Under the pieces are notes generated by a model. That model was not told the origin of the DNA. It ran no database searches and saw nothing but the letters and a program-made list of their open reading frames with translations. This document shows positions 1 to 5,267 of a DNA stretch of 11,690 nucleotides, one piece after another. The DNA comes from JAZQLP01 sp045629205 (GTDB taxonomy: Bacteria; Bacillota; Clostridia; Oscillospirales; UBA644). Position 1 is the first letter of the stretch, and every line of letters starts with the position of its first letter. The DNA lies in contig JAZQQT010000134.1 in NCBI GenBank assembly GCA_045629205.1, forward strand, positions 1 to 11,690, in the 5' to 3' direction. Both the position numbers and the translations under genes were made by a program.

Positions 1-26
1 ATTATCCTTTATTCATCAAAAATTAT

Positions 27-48
27 AAAAAACGGTCCGGTATAACCG
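27..48 (-). terminator. Possible weak terminator after the short secreted paralog
   Basis: On the minus strand, downstream of the stop at 91, a short CGGT/ACCG hairpin (38-48) is followed by five bases and then a run of six T (27-32). The stem is only four base pairs, so this is weak. The rest of 1-90 shows no gene I can support. Confidence 0.25.
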
Positions 49-90
49 CAAACAGTGCAAAGAGTCTGAGTTGAATTTACCACATGAGAT

Positions 91-996
91 TCATAAAGAA
101 AACGAATCGACTTCATTAACAAACGAATCATATATCTCAAGACATTCAGAAGAATAGGAAAAACTTTCGGAAACAGAATCATTGACAAAATCGATATACA
201 AAAACGTATCACGGGGTATTTCCTCGAGAACGGTAAGAAATTCATCAACGGAATGAGATGAGAGATATTCCACGCATTCTTCACGGGAGAAGGACTGATG
301 ACCAGCAGTTTTTTGAGAAACAAACCAATCGTAATATGAAACGGCATCGGTAAACTCGTGAGCGAGACATTCCTCGTAAAACTCATTGGGAATGCTGACA
401 CGAACAACATTGCTCGTTACAGGGAAAAACGATTTGAGTAACTCGTTCTTATATATTTCTTTTGGTGTTCCGCCGGAAACGGGACAAAGATAAACGGTGC
501 CGGATGAAGAATAGAAAACAAGATCATCGAAGCCGTAAAGAAGGTCGATATCTTTCTCGGCAGAAACAATAAGAGAACCTTCACCGGTAGTTATATCGTA
601 ACGATAAACATCTTTTCCGTTATTTACGGCATAAACATACTGATTATGATTATAATAACATGAGTAATTACCGTCTGTCAATAGTGAAGGATACAAACGA
701 CCTTTTTCATCATATTTTAAAAGATAAATACTACCCTGGGTCATCAGATCGACAATATCGCCGAAAAGAACACTTGAAGAAAGAGAATCATAATTTTTAT
801 CGGTCACAATAACAGGGCAAAGGACAGAAGGATCGAACATCTGAGAAGGATATGAAACAAGAGGATATTCGGATGCGCAAACGGCTTTTTCGGGCGGAGT
901 ATCAGGTTCGGAATCAAAAAAAGATGCCGCAGAAGCCGAAAAAATGCAGGAAACAGCAAGAATCAGAATCAAAGCAATAGAGAAATGTTTTTTCAT
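91..996 (-). CDS. Secreted protein of unknown function, short paralog without anchor
   Basis: I do not recognise a named family. The 301-residue product begins with a signal peptide: KK at 2-3, a hydrophobic core at about 6-22, and a likely cut near SASA-A (20-24). The body carries short beta-rich repeats of the VYAVNNGKDVYRYD type (about 115-185), reminiscent of beta-propeller or DUF5050-like sensor domains. A more helical, acidic region follows (about 200-300, with NEFYEECLAHEFTDA). It is clearly paralogous to the product of 2049-3083 over almost its whole length, with residues 117-159 identical to residues 104-146 of that protein. It stops at VDSFSL, where the paralog continues for about 58 residues including the wall anchor. 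None of the three frames downstream of 91 restores that tail, so the end has been lost or replaced rather than shifted by a simple frameshift. It is probably released outside the cell. The start at 996 has AAAGGAG (1004-1010) seven bases upstream. Confidence 0.85.
   Translation of the reverse strand: MKKHFSIALILILAVSCIFSASAASFFDSEPDTPPEKAVCASEYPLVSYPSQMFDPSVLCPVIVTDKNYDSLSSSVLFGDIVDLMTQGSIYLLKYDEKGRLYPSLLTDGNYSCYYNHNQYVYAVNNGKDVYRYDITTGEGSLIVSAEKDIDLLYGFDDLVFYSSSGTVYLCPVSGGTPKEIYKNELLKSFFPVTSNVVRVSIPNEFYEECLAHEFTDAVSYYDWFVSQKTAGHQSFSREECVEYLSSHSVDEFLTVLEEIPRDTFLYIDFVNDSVSESFSYSSECLEIYDSFVNEVDSFSL
524..649 (-). repeat. Near-identical segment shared with 2650-2775, copy 1
   Basis: By eye, these 126 bases differ from 2650-2775 at only five positions, with two exact blocks of 44 bases (524-567 and 590-633). 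The segment encodes the 43-residue identical core of the two secreted paralogs. The flanking coding sequence is clearly more diverged. Recent gene conversion or strong constraint would explain this. Confidence 0.85.
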
Positions 997-1028
997 TTTG
1001 GAACTCCTTTAAATAAATTTGTATTATC

Positions 1029-1057
1029 ATTATAAATTTTCTACATATTTATTTCTC
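1029..1057 (-). promoter_or_regulatory. Candidate promoter of the short secreted paralog
   Basis: A perfect TATAAT on the minus strand (1029-1034) lies about 33 bases from the start codon at 996. At 17-base spacing the -35 hexamer (1052-1057) reads GAGAAA, a poor match to TTGACA. A weak -35 with a half-site cluster just upstream (1068-1091) is what an activator-dependent promoter would look like. Confidence 0.5.
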
Positions 1058-1067
1058 GAAAATCACA

Positions 1068-1091
1068 GACATAAAATGTCGAAAAACGACA
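1068..1091. promoter_or_regulatory. Candidate operator: overlapping GACA/TGTC inverted repeats
   Basis: Two overlapping inverted repeats share a half-site. GACAT-AAA-ATGTC occupies 1068-1080, and TGTCG-AAAAA-CGACA occupies 1077-1091. They lie 72-95 bases upstream of the start at 996 and just upstream of the presumed -35. A related cluster lies at a similar distance from the other paralog (3143-3166). The regulator is unknown; the AraC-type protein encoded next door is the obvious candidate. Confidence 0.45.
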
Positions 1092-1093
1092 GG

Positions 1094-1126
1094 AATAAAA
1101 TTAACGGGCATGCAAAAGCTGCCCGT
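1094..1126 (-). terminator. Rho-independent terminator after the AraC-type gene
   Basis: On the minus strand the hairpin ACGGGCA / TGCCCGT (arms 1120-1126 and 1104-1110) has seven perfect base pairs and a loop that can add two G-C pairs. A T-rich tail (TAATTTTATT) follows. It lies about 50 bases beyond the regulator stop and separates that operon from the short secreted paralog. Confidence 0.65.
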
Positions 1127-1176
1127 ATCACCATTAACAAAAAAACATTATTAAACAATCACAAGGTCATCTGTTA

Positions 1177-2049
1177 TCATGCTTTTTTTACCGGTTTTAA
1201 AATAAAGGGTCTGACATGATTATGATGGATCATATAAAAAGACGGAATCGAATAATCATATTCATATCCGAGAAAACGGGGATTAAAGTAATCCGATTCT
1301 TTTTTGATAATATACTGATTATAGAGAGACTCCATTTTGTTATCACCTATTTTTCCGGAAAAAACGAAAAAATATGAAGCCGGAACAGTTATAACATCGT
1401 ATCCGGACTGAAGTACCGGATGTTCATCCGGCTTGATTTCCGAGCCGATAACGAACTCGGAGGTTCCCGGAGTTATGTAAGAGGGCGGCAAGGTCAAGCC
1501 CCACGTCATATTAAGACAGTCACGGGCAGAAACGGGGTCAATCACCTCGGAATAATATTCATCGAGATCCCGCGCTTTTATACCGCGGCGGATAAGAAAC
1601 GAACGCTCGGGGAAATAAGCCGCACTGAGACAAAATGACCCCACACTGTTTAAACCGTCATCATCCATGGAAAAAGATTCCAAATCAAACGAATGCAAAG
1701 GGAAAAACAGATTGATGGGTATATTGTTACGCCTATAATCCGAAGGATTTACACCGAATTCAAATTTAAACGCCCGTTGAAAACCGTCGACCGACTCAAA
1801 GCCGACCTCCATCGCGATCTCAAGAACAGTCTTTTTGCTGCAGCGAAGGAGCTTGGCTCCGTATGTCAGGCGGATCCGCCTGACATAATCCATAGCAGTC
1901 ATCCCTGTCTCGGCAAGAAAAATACGGTCAAGCTCACGGGAAGAAACATAGACGACCTTTGCCAGAGACAAAGGAGATAGAGACTCCGAAAAGTGCCTTT
2001 TTATATAGTCGGTAATTTCGACAACAATAGCTTTATCGGTGTTCATCAT
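1177..2049 (-). CDS. AraC-family transcriptional regulator with C-terminal effector-like domain
   Basis: This 290-residue cytoplasmic DNA-binding regulator has its AraC double helix-turn-helix at the N-terminus (about 8-107). The first helix-turn-helix includes SLAKVVYVSSRELDRIF. The second includes VLEIAMEVGFESVDGFQRAF followed by GVNPSDYRR, the usual AraC signature. The C-terminal half (about 145-290) contains a stretch like VITVPASYFFVFSGKI with a later GYEYDYSIPSFYMIHH, resembling GyrI-like small-molecule-binding domains. That gives a Rob-like order (DNA binding first, sensor second), the reverse of AraC itself. The start ATG (2047-2049) shares one base with the stop of the upstream secreted, anchored protein (TGATG), so translation is almost certainly coupled. 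A second ATG follows immediately and could also serve. The neighbours suggest it controls the secreted paralogs; the ligand is unknown. Confidence 0.9.
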   Translation of the reverse strand: MMNTDKAIVVEITDYIKRHFSESLSPLSLAKVVYVSSRELDRIFLAETGMTAMDYVRRIRLTYGAKLLRCSKKTVLEIAMEVGFESVDGFQRAFKFEFGVNPSDYRRNNIPINLFFPLHSFDLESFSMDDDGLNSVGSFCLSAAYFPERSFLIRRGIKARDLDEYYSEVIDPVSARDCLNMTWGLTLPPSYITPGTSEFVIGSEIKPDEHPVLQSGYDVITVPASYFFVFSGKIGDNKMESLYNQYIIKKESDYFNPRFLGYEYDYSIPSFYMIHHNHVRPFILKPVKKA

Positions 2050-3083
2050 CAGGATAAATCGGATTTTTTGCGAGTCACAACAGCAAAGCAGCAGACGGCG
2101 GAAAGAGCCGCGAGGACAAAGAAAACGACAGAGGAATCGGATGTCTGGGGAGGAGCCTGATGTGTGACAGCAAACCCGGAGTAAACGACATAATACTGTT
2201 CGCCCTCGAGACCGTTTGCTTTGGCAAAAGCATCAACTTCTTTAACAAACGCATCGTAAACTTCGCGGCATTTTGCTGAATATTCGAAATCTTCGGATGA
2301 AGTTTTATTTTTAAAATCAATATAAAGAAGAGCATCACGGGATATTTCCTCAATCACGGTAAGGAATTCCTCAACGGAATGAGCGGAAAGATATTCCACA
2401 CATTCGTCACGGGAGAATGCCTGAGGACCGGCAGCTTTCTGAGAAATAAACCAATCGTAATAAGAAGCGGCATCGGTAAACTCATGAGAGAGACATTCTT
2501 CGTAAAACTCATTGGGGACGCTTATACGAACCACATTGCTCGTTACAGGGAAAAATGATTTGAGAGACGCGTTATTGTATATTTCCTTTGTTTTTCCTTC
2601 CGTAATACCGAAAAGGTAAACGGAACTGCCGGAAGACCAGAAAATAAGGTCATCGAAGCCGTAAAGAAGGTCGATATCTTTCTCGGCAGAAACGATAAGA
2701 GAGCCTTCACCTGTGGTTATATCGTAACGATAAACATCTTTTCCGTTATTTACGGCATAGACATACTGATTATGAGCGTAACAGTATGAATAATTACCTT
2801 CCGCCAACAAGGACGAATACAGTTTGCCGCTTTCGTCGTATTTGAAAAGATAAAGATTGCCTTTTGTCATTGAAGCGATGAGACCGCCGAAAACTGCGTT
2901 TGAAGAAAGCCGATCATAATTTCCGTCGGTAACAACAACCGGGCAAAGAACAGAAGAATCAAACATCTGCGAAGGATATGAAATAAGAGGATATTCCGCA
3001 GAGCCGGACGATGCCGCCGCAAACGGGGCGGCTAAAGAAACCGCAAAAACAAGAATCAATGCAAATGTTAAAAATTTTCTCAT
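2049..3083 (-). CDS. Secreted protein with sortase-like C-terminal anchor, long paralog
   Basis: The function is unknown. The 344-residue product has a signal peptide (R2-K3, hydrophobic about 6-22, AAA near 22-24). A mature beta-rich region includes the 43 residues (104-146) identical to the paralog at 91-996, followed by a helical acidic region (about 190-290). The C-terminus has a wall-sorting layout: PPQTSD (311-316), a hydrophobic helix (about 318-337) and a positive tail RKK (338-340). This resembles the NPQTGD-type sorting signals of clostridial surface proteins, so it is probably wall-attached, or at least membrane-anchored. The start at 3083 has a strong AGGAGG (3089-3094) five bases upstream. 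The stop overlaps the AraC-type gene, suggesting that surface protein and regulator are made together. No terminator separates it from the upstream hydrolase gene, so readthrough is possible. A surface sensor, binding or adhesion role is possible but not shown. Confidence 0.85.
   Translation of the reverse strand: MRKFLTFALILVFAVSLAAPFAAASSGSAEYPLISYPSQMFDSSVLCPVVVTDGNYDRLSSNAVFGGLIASMTKGNLYLFKYDESGKLYSSLLAEGNYSYCYAHNQYVYAVNNGKDVYRYDITTGEGSLIVSAEKDIDLLYGFDDLIFWSSGSSVYLFGITEGKTKEIYNNASLKSFFPVTSNVVRISVPNEFYEECLSHEFTDAASYYDWFISQKAAGPQAFSRDECVEYLSAHSVEEFLTVIEEISRDALLYIDFKNKTSSEDFEYSAKCREVYDAFVKEVDAFAKANGLEGEQYYVVYSGFAVTHQAPPQTSDSSVVFFVLAALSAVCCFAVVTRKKSDLS
2650..2775 (-). repeat. Near-identical segment shared with 524-649, copy 2
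   Basis: This is the partner of the segment at 524-649, with five mismatches by eye over 126 bases and exact blocks at 2650-2693 and 2716-2759. It encodes residues 104-146 of the anchored paralog plus a few flanking bases. Confidence 0.85.
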
Positions 3084-3109
3084 AATAACCTCCTGAAAAT
3101 AATGATTCT

Positions 3110-3138
3110 ATTATAAATAGTATAAACGGGGGGGTAGA
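3110..3138 (-). promoter_or_regulatory. Candidate promoter of the anchored secreted protein and AraC operon
   Basis: A perfect TATAAT on the minus strand (3110-3115) lies about 27 bases from the start at 3083. The expected -35 position (3133-3138) shows no TTGACA. It overlaps a run of seven C on the minus strand (G7 at 3128-3134 on the plus strand). The poor -35 again suggests an activator. Confidence 0.45.
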
Positions 3139-3142
3139 ATCT

Positions 3143-3166
3143 CGACATATCACGACAGAAATTGTC
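3143..3166. promoter_or_regulatory. Candidate operator: GACA/TGTC half-site cluster
   Basis: Half-sites CGACA (3143-3147), CGACA (3153-3157) and TGTC (3163-3166) follow each other at exactly 10-base steps. The last two form GACA-N5-TGTC (3154-3166). The cluster is 60-83 bases upstream of the start at 3083 and overlaps the stop codon of the hydrolase gene. It resembles the cluster at 1068-1091 upstream of the paralog. Confidence 0.4.
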
Positions 3167-4142
3167 AGGCATCCTCAGATGACAAAAAAGACGATACTTC
3201 AGCCCAAAACGAATCATCCTGCCGCGTCATGCGAAGCCAATCGACATTTGCGAAAAACGCCTTTTTCTCTTCTTCGGTGCGAATCTTTTTTTGAGCGACA
3301 GCCCCGGCAAAACCGGAAAAAGTCTCTTCCATATACATGCGGGCATCGGGCAGATAGTTGGGATTGTGCTTACGGTCTTTATATATAACAAAACGAGCAT
3401 CGGAGTTTACACAATGTTCACGGAGATATCCGCCGTGATAAGAAAAAACGGCAACAGGATCGTCTTCCGAATGAAAAATGAGGAAACGTGTTTTTGCACC
3501 GTTTACGGCATCAAGAGAGGAGGAGAGAACGTAGGGCGGATTTGCCTTTGCCTCGAAGCGGAGAGTTTGAGAGAACATATATCTGTTTATAAGACCACGC
3601 GGACCGCCGAACTCCGAGCGGAGAACCTGCTCGACGGAAACATATCCGGAAATCACGACAACGCCGGACAGACCGGAATGATAGTTCGGGATATTGCCTG
3701 CCGCGTAACCGCCCAGCGAATGGCCGATAACAAAAACTTTTTTGTATCTGCCGTATATTCCATCTGCTTTCAGGGCTTTGAGAGCGGCATCAAGATCGGC
3801 AAGAGCCTGCGTTCTGCCGAGAACGGAGGCACCCGCGGAGGCACAGCAGCCGGTATTATCATAAGCAAAAACACGATAACCGAGACGGCAGAGATATTCT
3901 ATCTCCCGCATATACGAAAGATGACCGCCCCCGATGCCGTGACAAAAAATCACAAGCGTGTCGGAAATCCAACCGGGATAGGAATAGAAAAAGCCAGACA
4001 GACGGTTGCTCCCGGACATGAAAGCGAACGGTTCGGATAAAAGTCCGTCAAAATCGGCAGCCGTAAAATATTTAAGATAAGATTCGCCGTCATACCGGTG
4101 AACAACATTTTTTTTATATATCGAATCGATGATAAAGCCCAT
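3165..4142 (-). CDS. Alpha/beta hydrolase (serine hydrolase, possible esterase or lipase)
   Basis: A 325-residue cytoplasmic hydrolase of the alpha/beta fold. Visible landmarks in order are the oxyanion-hole motif HGIGGG (68-73), DNTGCCASAG (95-104) after a core beta strand, the nucleophile elbow GHSLGG (140-145, Ser142), the acid region SEDDP (225-229), and the likely catalytic His259 in RKHNPN. The complete triad predicts an active ester or amide hydrolase; the substrate cannot be read from sequence. No signal peptide or membrane helix is seen. The start at 4142 is two bases after the stop of the metal-regulator gene (4147-4145), so the two are co-transcribed and probably translationally coupled. 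A siderophore or metal-chelate esterase would fit that partnership, but general lipid or peptide esterases are equally possible. Confidence 0.85.
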   Translation of the reverse strand: MGFIIDSIYKKNVVHRYDGESYLKYFTAADFDGLLSEPFAFMSGSNRLSGFFYSYPGWISDTLVIFCHGIGGGHLSYMREIEYLCRLGYRVFAYDNTGCCASAGASVLGRTQALADLDAALKALKADGIYGRYKKVFVIGHSLGGYAAGNIPNYHSGLSGVVVISGYVSVEQVLRSEFGGPRGLINRYMFSQTLRFEAKANPPYVLSSSLDAVNGAKTRFLIFHSEDDPVAVFSYHGGYLREHCVNSDARFVIYKDRKHNPNYLPDARMYMEETFSGFAGAVAQKKIRTEEEKKAFFANVDWLRMTRQDDSFWAEVSSFLSSEDA

Positions 4143-4144
4143 GA

Positions 4145-4516
4145 CTAATCACCCTTGTCTTTGAGAAATTCTTTGAGGCGGATAAAAGTTTCTTCGCTTA
4201 TTGCATGCTCCATTCGGCAGGCATCCTCGGACGCCGTTTGAGGCGAAACTCCGATGCGGCAAAGAAACTCTGTGAGCAGATTATGGCGGCTGAAGACCGT
4301 TTCGGCACGCTTCTCTCCTTCCGGCGTGAGAAAAAGCAAACCGCTTTCGTCGGAATAAATCATTCCGTGCTGTTTGAGCAAAGAGATACCGCGCGTTACG
4401 CTCGGGCGGGAATAATTCATATATTCGGCAACATCCATGGAACGAATGCCTTTTTTTTGCCGTGAGAGAATATATACGGTCTCGAGATACATCTCACCAG
4501 ATTCACGAATAGACAT
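4145..4516 (-). CDS. DtxR/MntR-family metal-dependent transcriptional regulator
   Basis: A 123-residue metal-sensing repressor: a winged helix (about 8-65, with MDVAEYMNYSRPSVTRGISLL as the recognition region) and a metal-binding dimerisation domain (about 66-123). It has the length of MntR and lacks the SH3-like third domain of DtxR/IdeR. By alignment from memory the main metal site is DtxR-like: Met9 (EMYLETVY), Cys100, Glu103 and His104 (DACRMEH). MntR of Bacillus subtilis has Asp8 and Glu99 at the Met9 and Cys100 positions. His78 matches an ancillary-site histidine, but the nearby glutamate (E83 in DtxR) is replaced by Thr82. This favours iron over manganese sensing. I chose the start at 4516 because GGAGGTG (4522-4528) lies five bases upstream and family homology begins there; the frame stays open further upstream without homology. 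It is followed two bases later by the hydrolase gene and divergent from the fak operon. Confidence 0.9.
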   Translation of the reverse strand: MSIRESGEMYLETVYILSRQKKGIRSMDVAEYMNYSRPSVTRGISLLKQHGMIYSDESGLLFLTPEGEKRAETVFSRHNLLTEFLCRIGVSPQTASEDACRMEHAISEETFIRLKEFLKDKGD

Positions 4517-4537
4517 AAAAACACCTCCGACATCTTT

Positions 4538-4565
4538 ATTATACATTATTTCACAAAAAAAGCAA
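4538..4565 (-). promoter_or_regulatory. Candidate promoter of the metal regulator and hydrolase genes
   Basis: On the minus strand TATAAT (4538-4543) lies about 21 bases from the start at 4516. At 16-base spacing the -35 reads TTGCTT (4560-4565), a partial match. It is back to back with the fak operon promoter. Confidence 0.5.
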
Positions 4566-4593
4566 TAATTTTTCCTTAGATTCTGAAACACTA

Positions 4594-4622
4594 TTGACAC
4601 AATGTCGAAAAATGTATATAAT
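4594..4622 (+). promoter_or_regulatory. Strong sigma-A-type promoter of the AbiEi-like/fak/plsX operon
   Basis: TTGACA (4594-4599), exactly 17 bases, then TATAAT (4617-4622): a full consensus housekeeping promoter. Transcription should start near 4629, about 25 bases before the TTG start at 4655. The spacer holds a palindrome-like element (4596-4612), and ATTTC-G-GAAAT (4623-4633) lies over the expected start point. Both are places where a repressor could act. Confidence 0.85.
4596..4612. promoter_or_regulatory. Candidate operator inside the fak operon promoter
   Basis: GACA-CAA-TGTC (4596-4606) overlaps the -35 box, and AATGTCGAAAAA (4601-4612) fills the spacer. The same 12 bases occur at 1075-1086 upstream of the short secreted paralog. 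A protein bound here would block RNA polymerase. The regulator is unknown. Confidence 0.35.
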
Positions 4623-4634
4623 ATTTCGGAAATC

Positions 4635-4658
4635 ATGAAAGGAAAACAGAGAAATTGA
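4635..4658 (+). other. Possible seven-codon leader ORF overlapping the TTG start
   Basis: ATG at 4635 opens a reading frame MKGKQRN that ends in TGA (4656-4658), overlapping the TTG start codon (4655-4657) of the next gene. Its ATG would be only about six bases from the predicted transcript start and has no clear ribosome site, so it may be chance. Its AAAGG (4638-4642) is also the only visible ribosome site for the TTG start, twelve bases away. Confidence 0.15.
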
Positions 4659-5254
4659 GATTCAGTTTTCATAATCTGATAAAAACAAGAATAAAAGAAG
4701 CGGACGACGATTCGGTTTTCACAATAAACGACTTTACAGATATAGCCGACGACAAAACCGTTTCGAAAACTCTTACCCGCCTTGAAAAATCGGGGCACAT
4801 AAAAAAACTGCTGCGCGGCATATACTGCAAATTAGGCAAAAAAGACAACGAGCCGCGCCCATACTCCATCGCAAAAGCAATAGCACGCTGCAATTTCTGG
4901 AAGCTGGCTCCCTGCGGAGAAACGGCACTCTATATTGCGGGACTTAAAACCTCGGCACCGAAAAAATGGACATTCGTCACCGACGGAACATACCGCAATT
5001 ACACGGTCGGCGGGACAACGATAGAATTCAGACGCACCACGGGAAACGCACTTTCACAGATATCAAACACGACGATGCTTCTGATACAGGTAATAAAAGC
5101 ATACGGCAAAGAAAACATAAACGGCGAAACAGCCGAAAAAATACGCGGATGCTTCAAATTCCCCGATTACAAAACGCTCAAAGAGGAAACAAAGCAGGCG
5201 GCGGACTGGATAAAGGAAACCGTGATGAACATATTTCCCATAAAACAAAAATAA
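4655..5254 (+). CDS. AbiEi antitoxin-like (DUF6088-type) winged-helix protein, no partner toxin
   Basis: A 199-residue protein resembling the type IV AbiEi antitoxin / DUF6088 group. The N-terminal winged helix (about 1-62) shows VFTINDFTDIADDKTVSKTLTRL and GHIKKLLRGIYCK. The second domain has the family motif APCGETALYIAGLKT (85-99), then FVTDGTYRNYTVGGTTIEFRR (about 107-127). In known systems such proteins bind DNA at their own promoter and are paired with an AbiEii-type nucleotidyltransferase toxin. No such toxin is encoded here; the next gene, 13 bases later, is fakA. The protein may act as a stand-alone transcription regulator of this lipid operon, or be a leftover antitoxin. The start is TTG at 4655 with weak AAAGG twelve bases upstream; the ATG at 4635 is out of frame. 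Confidence 0.8.
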   Translation: MRFSFHNLIKTRIKEADDDSVFTINDFTDIADDKTVSKTLTRLEKSGHIKKLLRGIYCKLGKKDNEPRPYSIAKAIARCNFWKLAPCGETALYIAGLKTSAPKKWTFVTDGTYRNYTVGGTTIEFRRTTGNALSQISNTTMLLIQVIKAYGKENINGETAEKIRGCFKFPDYKTLKEETKQAADWIKETVMNIFPIKQK

Positions 5255-5267
5255 GTGCGGGTTATTT

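Noticed and set aside
9..410. Minus-strand frame running past the end of the short secreted paralog, as a possible frameshifted continuation of its tail
   Set aside because: Its translation beyond position 91 bears no resemblance to the anchored tail of the paralog, so a simple frameshift does not explain the truncation.
1019..1219. Small plus-strand frame (66 codons) between the paralog and the AraC-type gene
   Set aside because: It contains the terminator hairpin and operator-like repeats, has no ribosome site, and overlaps the regulator gene.
3154..3166. GACA-N5-TGTC as a terminator for the hydrolase gene
   Set aside because: The stem is only four base pairs and no T tract follows; an operator role is more plausible.
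3291..4040. Plus-strand open frame (249 codons) opposite the alpha/beta hydrolase
   Set aside because: The hydrolase on the other strand has an intact catalytic triad and a coupled start; this frame has no ribosome site or domain.
4517..4798. N-terminal extension of the metal regulator (open frame to 4798)
   Set aside because: No family similarity, it crosses both promoters and the start of the divergent gene, and a strong ribosome site marks the start at 4516.
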